Source of the DNA: Acidihalobacter prosperus
GTDB lineage: Bacteria; Pseudomonadota; Gammaproteobacteria; DSM-5130; Acidihalobacteraceae
Direction of reading: 5' to 3'
Length of the DNA: 64,000 nucleotides
Assembly (NCBI RefSeq): GCF_000754095.2
Contig: NZ_JQSG02000006.1
Span: forward strand, 294,637-358,636
The translations under genes were made by a program, and so were the position numbers. Shown here piece after piece: positions 18,023 to 27,244 of this stretch. How positions within the stretch are numbered: the stretch's first letter is position 1; each line of letters starts with the position of its first letter. The notes under the pieces are model-generated. The model saw only the letters and a list, made by a program, of their open reading frames with translations. It made no database searches and was not told where the DNA came from.

Positions 18023-18703
18023 ATGATCTTCCTGCAACATGTCGGCAAGCGTTACACGACCGGCCAGGAGGCCCTGGCCGACGTGAGCCTGGAACTCGAC
18101 GCCGGGGAAATGGCCTTTCTGACCGGCCACTCCGGCGCCGGCAAGAGCACCCTGCTCAAGCTGATCGCCATGATCGAACGGCCGTCCCGCGGTCAGATCG
18201 TGGTCAACGGCCGCAATCTGAACAGCATCGGCAACCGCCACATTCCCTACTACCGCCGCCAGATCGGCATGATCTTCCAGGACCACCACCTGTTGCACGA
18301 CCGCAGCGTGGGTGACAACGTGGCCCTGCCGCTGGTCATCGCCGGCCTGCGCCATGCCGAAATCCTGCGCCGCGTGCGCGCCGCGCTGGACAAGGTCGGC
18401 CTGCTGCACAAGGAACGCGCGCTGCCGATCACGCTGTCGACCGGCGAGCAGCAGCGTGTGGGCATCGCCCGCGCGGTGGTCAACAAGCCGCCGATCCTGC
18501 TCGCCGACGAACCCACCGGCAACCTCGATCCCGAGCTGTCGCTGGAAATCATGAGTCTGTTCGACGAATTCAATCGCGTCGGCGTCACGGTGCTGGTCGC
18601 GAGCCACGATCACGAGCTGATTCGCATCATGGACAGGCGCGTGATCGGTCTCTACGCGGGCCGCCTGGAAAACGACCCCACGCACGCGGTACCGCACCGA
18701 TGA
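18023..18703 (+). CDS. ftsE: Cell division ATP-binding protein FtsE
   Basis: A 226-residue ABC ATPase that works with FtsX to control septal peptidoglycan hydrolases. Walker A is GHSGAGKST, the Q-loop IGMIFQDHHLL, the signature LSTGEQQRVGIARA and Walker B ILLADEPTGNLDP. STGEQ replaces the usual SGGEQ in the signature, a small but notable change. The stop overlaps the ftsX start by four bases (ATGA), so the pair is translationally coupled. Confidence 0.95.
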   Translation: MIFLQHVGKRYTTGQEALADVSLELDAGEMAFLTGHSGAGKSTLLKLIAMIERPSRGQIVVNGRNLNSIGNRHIPYYRRQIGMIFQDHHLLHDRSVGDNVALPLVIAGLRHAEILRRVRAALDKVGLLHKERALPITLSTGEQQRVGIARAVVNKPPILLADEPTGNLDPELSLEIMSLFDEFNRVGVTVLVASHDHELIRIMDRRVIGLYAGRLENDPTHAVPHR

Positions 18704-19722
18704 TCGGCCGCCCCGCACGCAGGCGCCCACGCCCGGCGGCGACGGCGAACAAGCCGAAGCCCGCGAAGACGCGCATCGCCCGGCGTGCCGCCGACAGCCA
18801 CACCCGCCCCGGCGCCTGGCTGCTCAACCATGCGCGCGCGCTGTTTTTCAGCCTCGGCAAGCTCTATCGCAATCCCATGGCCAGCGCCATGACCGTGGCC
18901 GTGATCGGTATCGCGCTCGCCCTGCCCGCCGGCCTGTACGTGGTGCTGACCAATATCGAGCAGGTGGCCGGCAGTTGGGACAGGGGCGTGCAGGTGACGC
19001 TGTATCTCAAGTCCGGCACCTCGGATCAGGCCATGACCACTTTGGCCGAACGGTTGCAGACCGACCCGCGCATCGCACGCGTGAAAACGGTCACGCCCGC
19101 GCAAGGTCTGTCCGAGCTCGCCCAGTCGGCCGGGTTTGGCGACGCCCTCGACGCCCTGCCGGATAACCCGCTGCCACCGGTGGTCATCGTCTACCCGCAC
19201 CTGCAGGGACACCAGGCTGCGCAGATACGCGCCCTGCAGCACGATCTGGCGGCCCGCCCTGATGTTGCGGACGCGCAGCTGAATCTGGCCTGGGTGGAAC
19301 GGCTCTACGCCATCGTCACCATCGCGCAACGCACCGTCTGGGTGGTCGGCGGCATGCTCGCGCTGGCGGTGCTGCTGGTGGTCGGCAACACCATTCGGCT
19401 CGACATCCTCAATCGCCGCCAGGAAATCGAGGTCGCCAAGCTGATCGGCGCCACCAATGCCTTCATCCGCCGCCCATTCCTTTACGGCGGCTTCTGGCTG
19501 GGACTGCTTGGCGGCCTGCTTGCCCTGGTCGTACTGACGCTCTCCCTCTGGCTGCTGGCCGGCCCCGTCAACCATCTGGCCGGACTCTACGACAGCCGTT
19601 ACGTCCTCACCGGGCTGGATCTCGGCGCCAGCCTGCGGCTGCTGCTGTTGAGCATCGCGTTCGGACTCGGCGGCTCATGGCTGGCCGTCGGCAGGCATTT
19701 GCGCGACATCGAGCCCAGTTGA
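18700..19722 (+). CDS. ftsX: Cell division protein FtsX
   Basis: A 340-residue permease-like partner of FtsE. An arginine-rich cytoplasmic N-terminus of about 45 residues is followed by a first membrane helix (SAMTVAVIGIALALPAGLYV) and a periplasmic domain (residues ~95-200, with GVQVTLYLKSGTS). Three more helices form the C-terminal half, with the conserved NTIRLDILNRRQEIEVAKLI segment. All expected parts are present. Confidence 0.94.
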   Translation: MIGRPARRRPRPAATANKPKPAKTRIARRAADSHTRPGAWLLNHARALFFSLGKLYRNPMASAMTVAVIGIALALPAGLYVVLTNIEQVAGSWDRGVQVTLYLKSGTSDQAMTTLAERLQTDPRIARVKTVTPAQGLSELAQSAGFGDALDALPDNPLPPVVIVYPHLQGHQAAQIRALQHDLAARPDVADAQLNLAWVERLYAIVTIAQRTVWVVGGMLALAVLLVVGNTIRLDILNRRQEIEVAKLIGATNAFIRRPFLYGGFWLGLLGGLLALVVLTLSLWLLAGPVNHLAGLYDSRYVLTGLDLGASLRLLLLSIAFGLGGSWLAVGRHLRDIEPS

Positions 19723-19801
19723 GGGCACGCGGGTTGACCCCGGTCAGGGACCGGCAACGCATTTGGGATGTATAATGTTGGTGTGGAAAGGGGGCATGGG
19801 G

Positions 19802-19828
19802 CTTGAAATGACCGAGAACCACCCCCAT
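19802..19828 (+). promoter_or_regulatory. Predicted heat-shock (sigma32) promoter upstream of rpoH
   Basis: CTTGAAA (19802-19808) and CCCCAT (19823-19828) are separated by 14 bases. This is essentially the sigma32 consensus, and it sits about 50 bases before the rpoH start in the ftsX-rpoH gap. It implies that RpoH directs transcription of its own gene. A TATAAT hexamer also lies at 19771-19776, but no good -35 element stands in front of it. Confidence 0.7.
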
Positions 19829-19877
19829 TGAGTCTGGTCGAACCGTTTGGCAACCCAGTTCGGACCCGTGCCGAAGG

Positions 19878-20753
19878 ATGAACGAATCGATGAACAATTC
19901 ACTGGCCACCGTCAATAGCACTGCTCTGCCCAGCCTCAACGCCGGCAGCCTGGAGAGCTATATCGCGGCCGTTTACCGTCTGCCCGTGCTCTCCGCCGAG
20001 GACGAGCGCACCCTCGCGCGCCGTCTGCACCAGCAGAACGACCTCGAGGCCGCGCGCAGGCTGGTGCTGCACAATCTGCGCTTCGTTGTTCAGGTCGCTC
20101 GCGGCTACCGCGGCTACGGCCTGCCGCTCGGCGACCTGATCCAGGAAGGCAACATCGGCCTGATGAAGGCGGTCAAGCGCTTCAACCCCGAGATGGGCGT
20201 GCGCTTGGTTTCCTTCGCGGTGCACTGGATTCGCGCCGAGATACATGAGTTTATTCTGCGCAACTGGCGCATCGTGAAGGTGGCGACCACCAAGGCGCAG
20301 CGCAAGCTGTTCTTCAACCTCCGCGGCGCCAAAAAACGCCTCGGCTGGCTGAATCAGGACGAGGTGGAAACCGTCGCGCGCGACTTGGGCGTCAGCCCGC
20401 GCGAAGTGATGGAAATGGAGTCGCGCCTGTCGAACCAGGACACGGCCTTCGATCCGGAGCCCAGCGACGGCGAGGACAAGACCTTCTCGCCCTCCGCCTA
20501 CCTCACCGATGATCGTCCCGATCCCGCCATGCAGCTGGAGGAAGAGGACTGGCAGATGCACCACGAAGCGCGCCTGCAGGCCGCGATGTCCGAACTCGAC
20601 CCTCGCAGCCTGGACATCGTTCGCCGCCGCTGGCTGAACGAACCGAAGGCCACGCTGCATGAGCTGGCAGACGAATACCAGGTGTCAGCGGAGCGCATCC
20701 GGCAGATCGAAAACAATGCCCTGCGCAAGCTCAAGGGCGCAGTCGCCGCCTGA
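19878..20753 (+). CDS. rpoH: RNA polymerase heat-shock sigma factor RpoH (sigma32)
   Basis: A 291-residue sigma32. Region 2 carries [40 protein letters not shown] and [20 protein letters not shown]. The RpoH box region that follows ([20 protein letters not shown]) is diagnostic for the family. Region 4 ends with [18 protein letters not shown]. The ATG at 19878 has AAGG directly abutting it, whereas the in-frame ATG at 19890 leaves a spacer, so the latter could be the true start. It directs heat-shock gene transcription. The predicted sigma32 promoter upstream suggests autoregulation. Confidence 0.96.
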   Translation: MNESMNNSLATVNSTALPSLNAGSLESYIAAVYRLPVLSAEDERTLARRLHQQNDLEAARRLVLHNLRFVVQVARGYRGYGLPLGDLIQEGNIGLMKAVKRFNPEMGVRLVSFAVHWIRAEIHEFILRNWRIVKVATTKAQRKLFFNLRGAKKRLGWLNQDEVETVARDLGVSPREVMEMESRLSNQDTAFDPEPSDGEDKTFSPSAYLTDDRPDPAMQLEEEDWQMHHEARLQAAMSELDPRSLDIVRRRWLNEPKATLHELADEYQVSAERIRQIENNALRKLKGAVAA

Positions 20754-20790
20754 AGCACGGGCGCAAAACGGGAAACCGAGCGAGAGAACG

Positions 20791-20815
20791 ACGCCCGCCG
20801 CTTGGCGGGCGTTTT
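20791..20815 (+). terminator. Rho-independent terminator after rpoH
   Basis: ACGCCCGCC and GGCGGGCGT form a nine-base perfect stem with a four-base loop, followed by TTTT. It ends the ftsY-ftsE-ftsX-rpoH series 38 bases after the rpoH stop. Confidence 0.9.
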
Positions 20816-20844
20816 GCCTATGGATGTGCCGCACTAACGACCGC

Positions 20845-20940
20845 CTACAGCCAATAGGCGAACAATACGGACAGAAAACTTGCCCAGCTCAGCGCGATCA
20901 GCGCCACGATGATCACCAGCGGTATGTTCTGTTTGTTCAT
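20845..20940 (-). CDS. Small (31-residue) single-span membrane peptide at the end of the cco operon
   Basis: ATG at 20940 to TAG at 20845, preceded by a strong GGGGGGAG site four bases upstream. The product begins MNKQNIPLVIIVALIALSWA and is one continuous hydrophobic helix with a short polar start and a YWL ending. It lies 54 bases downstream of ccoS on the same strand, so it is probably co-transcribed with ccoI-ccoS. Some cbb3 oxidases contain extra single-helix peptides such as CcoM. This could be a comparable subunit or an assembly peptide, but sequence identity to CcoM is not claimed. Confidence 0.6.
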   Translation of the reverse strand: MNKQNIPLVIIVALIALSWASFLSVLFAYWL

Positions 20941-20994
20941 ACTCCCCCCCGTTTTTCGATTATCTCGCTCTGCGGTCGATTGCCGCCCTTGGTT

Positions 20995-21183
20995 TCACGC
21001 GCGCGGCTTGCCGCGGCGCGCCGCATTGCCCGGCATCCGCGGGTCGTCGTCGTCCATCAACATGCGTTGCGGCGGACCTTCCAGGTCGTCGTACTGCCCG
21101 CTCCTGACCGTCCAGAGAAACGCGGCGATGGCGATAATGGCCAACAGTACGGCGATCGGCAGCAACAGATAGAGTATTGTCAT
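20995..21183 (-). CDS. ccoS: cbb3-type oxidase assembly protein CcoS
   Basis: A 62-residue protein: one N-terminal membrane helix (ILYLLLPIAVLLAIIAIAAF) and the CcoS hallmark FLWTVRSGQYDDLEGPP, followed by a charged tail. CcoS is required for cofactor insertion into CcoN. The ATG at 21183 overlaps the ccoI stop by four bases. The longer open frame upstream lies inside ccoI and is not used. Confidence 0.93.
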   Translation of the reverse strand: MTILYLLLPIAVLLAIIAIAAFLWTVRSGQYDDLEGPPQRMLMDDDDPRMPGNAARRGKPRA

Positions 21184-23672
21184 ACCGCTTCCTCCCGCCC
21201 GCGCCCGTGATCCCCCGGCAGATCGCGCAGTCGCAGCGCGTTCATGACCACCACCAGCGAGCTTGCCGACATGCCGATCGCCGCCATCCACGGTGCAATC
21301 CATCCAGCCGCAGCCAACGGCACCGCAAACAGATTGTAGCCCACCGCCCAGGCCAGATTCTGTCTCACGATGCGCTGACAGCGCCGGGCTACGTCGACCG
21401 CCTGAGGCAGACGCTCCAGACGATCGCTCAGCAACACCATGTCGGCGCTGGCATGCGCCAGCTGCGCGCCCGCCGACAATGCGATCGAAACATCGGCACC
21501 CGCCAGCACCGGCGCGTCATTGATGCCATCGCCGATCATGGCAACGGTCGCACCGCCGGTCTGCAAGCGCCGCAGCGCATCGAGTTTGCCAGCCGGCGCA
21601 AGGTCGCCGATTGCGTCGTCGATTCCGATACGCCCCGCCACCTCGGCAACCGCAGGCTGATTGTCTCCACTGTACACATGCACCTTGATCCCCCGTGCCC
21701 GCAGGGCCGTGACTGCGGCAGCCACGCCGGGGCGCAGGCGGTCGCGCAGGCGGAACGCGGCCAGCACCCGGACTTCGTCGGCCAGCCAGACGATCATGTC
21801 TCCCTCTCCGTCCGCGTCGCTGGCCAGCGGCAAGACGCCCGTTTCCTCACCCGCCACCCATGCGGGACGTCCTATGCGCATGCGTCTGCCTTCGATCACC
21901 CCGGCCACGCCGAAGCCGGGTTCAGCCGCCAGGCCCTCGACCGTCATCGTCGTGGTCACATAGGCCTTGAAGGCCTGCGCGACGGGATGACCGGAATCTC
22001 GTTCGAGCGCGGCCGCCCACTGCAGGCAACGCTCGACGTCCTCACCCTCGGCCACGTCAACGACCACCAGTTCGGGCCGGCCATATGTCAACGTGCCGGT
22101 CTTGTCGAACACAACGTCACTGGTTTTCGACAGCGCTTCCAGTACATGCCCGCGCGCGGCCAGCAGGCCCAGCCGGCTCATGGTGCCCGTCGCGGCCGTC
22201 AGCGCGGCCGGCATCGCCAGCGAGAGCGCACACGGACAGGTGACGACCAGTACCGACAGTGTCACCCAGAACGCCCGCTCCGGATCGTGCCCGTACCAAA
22301 AGGCGAAGACCAAAATCGCCGTCAGCAGCAGGCCGGCCACGAATCCGCCCGCCACGTGGTCGGCCATCACGGCCAAACGCGGCTTTTCGGATAGCGCCCG
22401 GTCAAGCAGGCGCAGGATCGCGGAGAGCGTACTGTCGGGACCCACGGCGGTCACGCTGACCGTGATCGGACTCTCCACATTGATCGCGCCGCCCAACACG
22501 ATATCGCCCGACACACGCCGATGAGGCATGTGCTCGCCGGTCAGCAGCGATTCGTCGACGCTGCTGGTGCCCTCGATCACCCGGCCGTCGGCAGGTATGG
22601 ATTCGCCGGCACGCACGCGCACGCGATCACCCACGCATAGCTCCGAGGCGGCGATGCGTTCTTCGCCTCCCTCCGCATCCAGTCGGCGCGCCATGGCCGG
22701 CTTGAGACGGACCAGCGCTTCAGCTGTCTGTCCGGCGCGATGTCGCGCGAGCATTTCCAGAAATCGCCCGACCAGCAGGAAAAACACGAACATGGTGACC
22801 GAATCGAAGTACACCTCGCCGGTCCCCGAGAGGGTGGCCCAGGTGCTGGCGGCGTATGCGGCGGAGACGGCCAGCGCGACCGGAACGTCCATGCCCAGAG
22901 TGCGACGGCGCAGATCGCGCCAGGCTGCGGCGAAGAAACCGCGTGAGGCATAGAAGACCACCGGCGTGGCGAAGGCGAAGCTGATCCAGCGCAGCAGGCT
23001 GCGCGTGTCGGCCGTCATGCCGCCATGATCGCCGGCGTACAAGCCGATGGCCACCATCATCACCTGCATCATGCCGATACCCGCCACGGCAATCTGCTTG
23101 AGCATGCGTGCGCGCTCGAGCTGGTACATGTCCGCCTGACGGCTGGGATCGAAAGGGTGTGCGCGATAACCGATGGCTGCGATCGCCGCCAGCACGTCGC
23201 TCAGCTTGGTACGGCTCTCATCCCAGCGCAGCCGCGCGCGGTGCGTGGTGTAGTTGACGTTGAAATCGACCACGCCGGGCAATTCCTTGACGTGCCGCTC
23301 GCTGAGCCAGGCGCAGGCGGCACAGACGATGCCCTCCAGAATCAGTGCCGCTTCGCGCTGCTCGCCCTGGCCGCGCACGAAGCTCCGCTGAACCTCCGGC
23401 CGGTCGTAGAGCGCCAGTTCCGACAACGCCTCCGGCACCAGATCGCGCTGCCCTTCCGGCCTGGCCGTGCGATAGCGGTAATAATCCTCCAGCCCACCTT
23501 CGACGATCGCGCTGGCGACCGCGGCGCAACCCGGACAGCACATCTCGCGCCTTTCGCCAAGCACGACGGTCCGATAATCACTGCCGTGCGGAACCGGCAG
23601 ACCGCAGTGGTAGCACGTCGGCTCGCCATGTCCGGCAGGCGGGTGGCTGATATCCTGTGGCCTGGCGTTCAT
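21180..23672 (-). CDS. ccoI: Copper-translocating P-type ATPase of cbb3 oxidase maturation (CcoI/FixI)
   Basis: An 830-residue P1B-type ATPase. The N-terminus carries a CcoI-type zinc-ribbon-like start (CYHCGLPVP, CCPGCAAVA) and a metal-binding domain with the motif GIVCAACAW. Eight membrane helices are expected. The ion-binding motif is CPCALSL, the phosphorylation loop FDKTGTLTYG and the hinge MIGDGINDAP. It exports Cu(I) for the CuB site of CcoN. It sits between the fixH-type gene and ccoS, the usual ccoGHIS order. Confidence 0.95.
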   Translation of the reverse strand: MNARPQDISHPPAGHGEPTCYHCGLPVPHGSDYRTVVLGERREMCCPGCAAVASAIVEGGLEDYYRYRTARPEGQRDLVPEALSELALYDRPEVQRSFVRGQGEQREAALILEGIVCAACAWLSERHVKELPGVVDFNVNYTTHRARLRWDESRTKLSDVLAAIAAIGYRAHPFDPSRQADMYQLERARMLKQIAVAGIGMMQVMMVAIGLYAGDHGGMTADTRSLLRWISFAFATPVVFYASRGFFAAAWRDLRRRTLGMDVPVALAVSAAYAASTWATLSGTGEVYFDSVTMFVFFLLVGRFLEMLARHRAGQTAEALVRLKPAMARRLDAEGGEERIAASELCVGDRVRVRAGESIPADGRVIEGTSSVDESLLTGEHMPHRRVSGDIVLGGAINVESPITVSVTAVGPDSTLSAILRLLDRALSEKPRLAVMADHVAGGFVAGLLLTAILVFAFWYGHDPERAFWVTLSVLVVTCPCALSLAMPAALTAATGTMSRLGLLAARGHVLEALSKTSDVVFDKTGTLTYGRPELVVVDVAEGEDVERCLQWAAALERDSGHPVAQAFKAYVTTTMTVEGLAAEPGFGVAGVIEGRRMRIGRPAWVAGEETGVLPLASDADGEGDMIVWLADEVRVLAAFRLRDRLRPGVAAAVTALRARGIKVHVYSGDNQPAVAEVAGRIGIDDAIGDLAPAGKLDALRRLQTGGATVAMIGDGINDAPVLAGADVSIALSAGAQLAHASADMVLLSDRLERLPQAVDVARRCQRIVRQNLAWAVGYNLFAVPLAAAGWIAPWMAAIGMSASSLVVVMNALRLRDLPGDHGRGREEAV

Positions 23673-23696
23673 CGAAGCTCCGGCGAGGACGCGGCA

Positions 23697-24548
23697 TCAG
23701 CCGCCTTGTGCGGCGGTCGCAGGCTCGACGACGGTCAGGCCGTGCGACTCGTACACATCCGGTCCGCGCCGGATGTCGAGCAACAGTTCCCAACTGCCGG
23801 GATAGGGCAGGGAAACGCTGGCCTGGTAAAGGCCGGGTTCGACTTCATGCATGGTGAAGGCACGATCGTCATCCTCGTTTGAGGGGCGCATGAAACGCCC
23901 GCCGATACGTGCGGCTGACACCGGCCGGCCCTCGCGGTCGCTGACCTTGACCTGAAAGACCTCCTCGCGCCCGGCCACGGGAACCTCCAGGAATCCCTTG
24001 CGCAACGTCCAACCAAGCTGTTTCTGCGCCTCGCGGGCCGCCAGATACCTCGCGTAATCCTCGGCCTTGTCCTGGTAATCATGCGGCACCGTACCGGGGA
24101 AATCCGATCTGACCGCCACATCCTTGCCGGCGGACGGCAGCAACCAGGCGGCGGTGTTCGGCGAAACGCCGTTTTCCGCGAAATTGATGATCACGGCGTC
24201 CACAAACGCCACGATTCCGAGAAAGATCACGATGGTGGCCGGCGCCCAGTTGAACCAACGCTTGCCCATATGCAGCTCACGGTGCCCCTCCCAGTGCGTG
24301 GTGATGATGCTCAGACCGTAGGGGGTCAACAGGTATAGCGCGAGATGGATCGCCAGTACGTCGAGACCCTGCCAATAGAGGATCGCAAAGGGCGTGTAGG
24401 CGAGCAGGACGAGCACCGCGACGATCAAGCCCACCTGCTTGCCGCGCAGCCGGGTGAGACGATAGAGCAGCACGTAGGCGGCAAATGCGAGTCCCACGCC
24501 GATGGCCAGCGTACTCACCAGATCATGAGTCAAGACTTGATCGTCCAT
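23697..24548 (-). CDS. ccoH: FixH/CcoH-type protein with an N-terminal multi-span membrane extension
   Basis: A 283-residue protein where CcoH usually has about 160. The C-terminal half (from about residue 100) is recognisable FixH: a membrane helix (PATIVIFLGIVAFVDAVIIN), then a periplasmic domain with DYQDKAEDYARYLAAREAQK and PYPGSWELLLDIRRG. The N-terminal 95 residues add about three hydrophobic segments, including GLAFAAYVLLYRL and GLIVAVLVLLAYTPFAILYW. The gene takes the CcoH slot between ccoG and ccoI. The extension may be a fused membrane protein; its role is unknown. Confidence 0.82.
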   Translation of the reverse strand: MDDQVLTHDLVSTLAIGVGLAFAAYVLLYRLTRLRGKQVGLIVAVLVLLAYTPFAILYWQGLDVLAIHLALYLLTPYGLSIITTHWEGHRELHMGKRWFNWAPATIVIFLGIVAFVDAVIINFAENGVSPNTAAWLLPSAGKDVAVRSDFPGTVPHDYQDKAEDYARYLAAREAQKQLGWTLRKGFLEVPVAGREEVFQVKVSDREGRPVSAARIGGRFMRPSNEDDDRAFTMHEVEPGLYQASVSLPYPGSWELLLDIRRGPDVYESHGLTVVEPATAAQGG

Positions 24549-24553
24549 GCGCC

Positions 24554-25960
24554 CTACCTCGTGTAGAACTGCGTCGGCAACAATAGCGCCGCGGGTGCGC
24601 CACGCCCCTCGGGCGTCAGCCGGAAACTGAAGGGTATCCGCTTGGGATCGCTCGCCTTCGCCGCATACCGCAGTTTGACATAAACGGTGCGGCTGGCCTC
24701 CGGCGCCAGGATCATTTCCGCGCCGGGCTGAACCTCCAGCCGTGCCCCTGCGAGTCCCTGAATACCGACGCGCAGGGTCAGACGTTGCGTGGACGTGTTG
24801 TTGACGACGATGGCATAGCCGTTCTGGATGCTGCCGTCCGACAGTGTCACCGTCAGCGGCTGACGCGTCTGCTGCACACTCGCGTCGAAGGCGGCGCGCG
24901 TCGCCACGCTACCGATCAACAGCACCACCGCTGCGGTCAGCGCCAGTCCGTAGCCCACGGTCTTGAGCTTGAGAAAGCGGGTACGTCCGCCTGCGAGCGC
25001 GCGCTCGGAGGTGTATCGTATCAAGCCCGATGGCCATCCCAGGTTGCGCATGATGCCGTTGCAGGCATCCACGCACAGGGCGCAGTGTATGCATTCCACC
25101 TGCAGTCCATTGCGGATATCGATGCCGGTGGGGCAGACCTGTACGCAATACCCACAATCGATGCAGTCGCCATGACCGGCCGCCTGACGTGCCTCGCGCG
25201 ACTTCAGCTCCCGCGTCACCTTGCGACGTCCACCCTCGCCTTCTCCGCGAGACCGGTCGTAACTCACGATCAAGGTGTCACGGTCGAACATCACGCTCTG
25301 GAATCGCGCGTAGGGGCACATGTAGGTACAAACCTGCTCGCGCGCCAAACCGGCGAATATATAGGTGGTCGCCATCAGCAGGAACGTGGTCGCATATGCT
25401 GCAAAGGGCGCCTGCAGCTGGAAAAACGACAGCGCCAACCCGGGCGCGTCCGCCCAGTAAAGGGTGAAGGTCAACCCAGTCCAGAAGGCCACGGCCAGCC
25501 ACAGCGCGTGTGTCAGGCCGAGTTTCAACACCCGCTCGCCCGTCCAGCCGTGTTCGCGCAGCCGCATACGTGCGGGCCGTTCGCCCTGTATCCATCGTTC
25601 AATCAGCAGGTAGACATCGGTCCAGAGCGTTTGAAAGCAGAAGTAGCCGCACCAGACCCTGCCGGCAACCCCGGTCACGAAAAACAACAGCAGGGCCGCT
25701 ATGACGAGCAGGATCGCCAGCCAGAAGATGTTCTGGGGGAATACCACCAGATCGAACAGATAAAAATGTCGCTCGGGCAGATCGAACAGTACTGCCTGGT
25801 GCGGCCCGGCGACGCGCGTCCAGCGCAGCCACGGCAACAGAAAAAACACCCCATAGGCCAATATGAGAATGGCATATTTGATGCCGCGAAACCGCCCCTT
25901 TACCGTACGGGGGTAGATTGCGATGCGGCTCTGGTAAGGTTGGGTGGCATGGTCATTCAT
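24554..25960 (-). CDS. ccoG: cbb3 oxidase accessory protein CcoG (polyferredoxin-like)
   Basis: A 468-residue membrane iron-sulfur protein. It has several membrane helices in the first ~250 residues and two ferredoxin-type cysteine clusters (CIDCGYCVQVCP and CIHCALCVDAC). A C-terminal Ig-like periplasmic domain follows. CcoG is implicated in reducing copper for oxidase assembly. It follows ccoP after a 103-base gap in which I see no clear promoter, and runs into the fixH-type gene after five bases. Confidence 0.94.
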   Translation of the reverse strand: MNDHATQPYQSRIAIYPRTVKGRFRGIKYAILILAYGVFFLLPWLRWTRVAGPHQAVLFDLPERHFYLFDLVVFPQNIFWLAILLVIAALLLFFVTGVAGRVWCGYFCFQTLWTDVYLLIERWIQGERPARMRLREHGWTGERVLKLGLTHALWLAVAFWTGLTFTLYWADAPGLALSFFQLQAPFAAYATTFLLMATTYIFAGLAREQVCTYMCPYARFQSVMFDRDTLIVSYDRSRGEGEGGRRKVTRELKSREARQAAGHGDCIDCGYCVQVCPTGIDIRNGLQVECIHCALCVDACNGIMRNLGWPSGLIRYTSERALAGGRTRFLKLKTVGYGLALTAAVVLLIGSVATRAAFDASVQQTRQPLTVTLSDGSIQNGYAIVVNNTSTQRLTLRVGIQGLAGARLEVQPGAEMILAPEASRTVYVKLRYAAKASDPKRIPFSFRLTPEGRGAPAALLLPTQFYTR

Positions 25961-26063
25961 ATCGCACCCGTCTGGTCATCGCCCGCGGCAAGCCACCACC
26001 CGGCTCGCGAGGGTCGGCACGCGCGAGTCCGGCACGGCACGGAGCGCGGCGACGCGTACCGCG

Positions 26064-26996
26064 TTACTGGCCACCCCCAAGCGCATGGACATACACCGCA
26101 AGCAACTTGATCTCGGTCTGACTGAGGCGATGATCCCAAGCCGGCATCTGCCGCTGCACGCCATTGTCGATCACGGAGGCGACTGCCGCGACCTTGGCGG
26201 TATAACTGCTGGCTCCGGGCACATTCGCGATCGTCCACACCTTGTCGGCAAGGTTAGCCGAACCGACAACACGATTGCCCGTGCCGGCCTTGGTGTGGCA
26301 GTAGAAACAACCGCTTTGATCGCTGCGGAACAACTGCGCCCCCCGCTGGATCGCGGCCTCGTTACCACCGGGCGTGCCAGACAAGCTCAGCACGAATTCA
26401 GCCAGATCGGTCACTTCGGTCTGCGTGAAGCTGCCCTTGAATGCCGGCATGAAACCATGATGACCGCGCATGATGGTCTCTCGTATGGCGGCCAGGCTGC
26501 CGCCCCACAACCAGGCATCGTCGGTCAGGTTAGGGTAGTGGCCGAGCACGCCCTGCCCACCCGCGCCATGGCAGGCCGCACAGTTGTCGCCGAATAGTCG
26601 TTTGCCGATTTTCATCGTGAAATCGAGCAGTTGGGGATCGGTTTCCAGCTGCTGCATCGTGGCTTGGGACGCCTTGTCCAGCCAAACTTTCTGCTTCACC
26701 GCTTCCGGCCCGGATTGCATGTCATGTACGAATTCGGCCCGCGTGCTCCAGGGCACCGTCGTCTGCTTGCCGTCCGCCTGGGTGTAGGTGACGGTCTCGA
26801 AGCCTTTGGTGAAGGTCTTGCCAATCGGCCATGCCGGATACAAAAACCAGTACACGACGGCAAATACCACGGTGCCGTAGAAAGCCCATATCCACCAGCC
26901 GGGCAAAGGATTGTTGTACTCCTGAAGATCACCGTCCCAGACATGGCCTGTGGTCTCGACTTCGCCCTCGTCGCCCCTGCCCTTAGGATCACTCAT
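26064..26996 (-). CDS. ccoP: cbb3 oxidase diheme cytochrome c subunit CcoP
   Basis: A 310-residue subunit with an N-terminal membrane anchor (WWIWAFYGTVVFAVVYWF) and two cytochrome c domains with heme sites CAACH and CFYCH. PNLTDDAWLWGGSLAAI is a CcoP signature. It passes electrons from the soluble donor pool to CcoO. The start overlaps the ccoQ stop by four bases. Confidence 0.95.
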   Translation of the reverse strand: MSDPKGRGDEGEVETTGHVWDGDLQEYNNPLPGWWIWAFYGTVVFAVVYWFLYPAWPIGKTFTKGFETVTYTQADGKQTTVPWSTRAEFVHDMQSGPEAVKQKVWLDKASQATMQQLETDPQLLDFTMKIGKRLFGDNCAACHGAGGQGVLGHYPNLTDDAWLWGGSLAAIRETIMRGHHGFMPAFKGSFTQTEVTDLAEFVLSLSGTPGGNEAAIQRGAQLFRSDQSGCFYCHTKAGTGNRVVGSANLADKVWTIANVPGASSYTAKVAAVASVIDNGVQRQMPAWDHRLSQTEIKLLAVYVHALGGGQ

Positions 26997-27211
26997 GCTC
27001 CGTCCCCCCTGCCCTGCTGCTTGTCCTTGCCGTCTGCACCAGATGCCGGCTCGTCCTCGAAGGGCATGTACCGGTAGGATTCCAGGCGCGCGGTTCGGCG
27101 CTTATTGGTATAGGCGTAAATCACGATGCCGATGAAGAGCGGGAACAGCAATCCGAGCAGCGTTGCCTTGTGGCTCGCAAGCTCGACCAGCCATTGCCAG
27201 AAATCAGTCAC
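26993..27211 (-). CDS. ccoQ: cbb3 oxidase subunit CcoQ (FixQ)
   Basis: A 72-residue subunit with one membrane helix (LLGLLFPLFIGIVIYAY) followed by the FixQ motif AYTNKRRTARLESYRYMPFEDE. CcoQ stabilises the interaction of CcoP with the CcoNO core. It lies 33 bases after ccoO and overlaps ccoP. Confidence 0.92.
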   Translation of the reverse strand: MTDFWQWLVELASHKATLLGLLFPLFIGIVIYAYTNKRRTARLESYRYMPFEDEPASGADGKDKQQGRGDGA

Positions 27212-27244
27212 ATCCCCTCCGCATCCACAACCCGCTAGCCACGG

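Noticed and set aside
19771-19776. A perfect TATAAT upstream of rpoH
   Set aside because: No -35-like hexamer at 16-18 bases and no TGn extension; not called as a promoter on its own.
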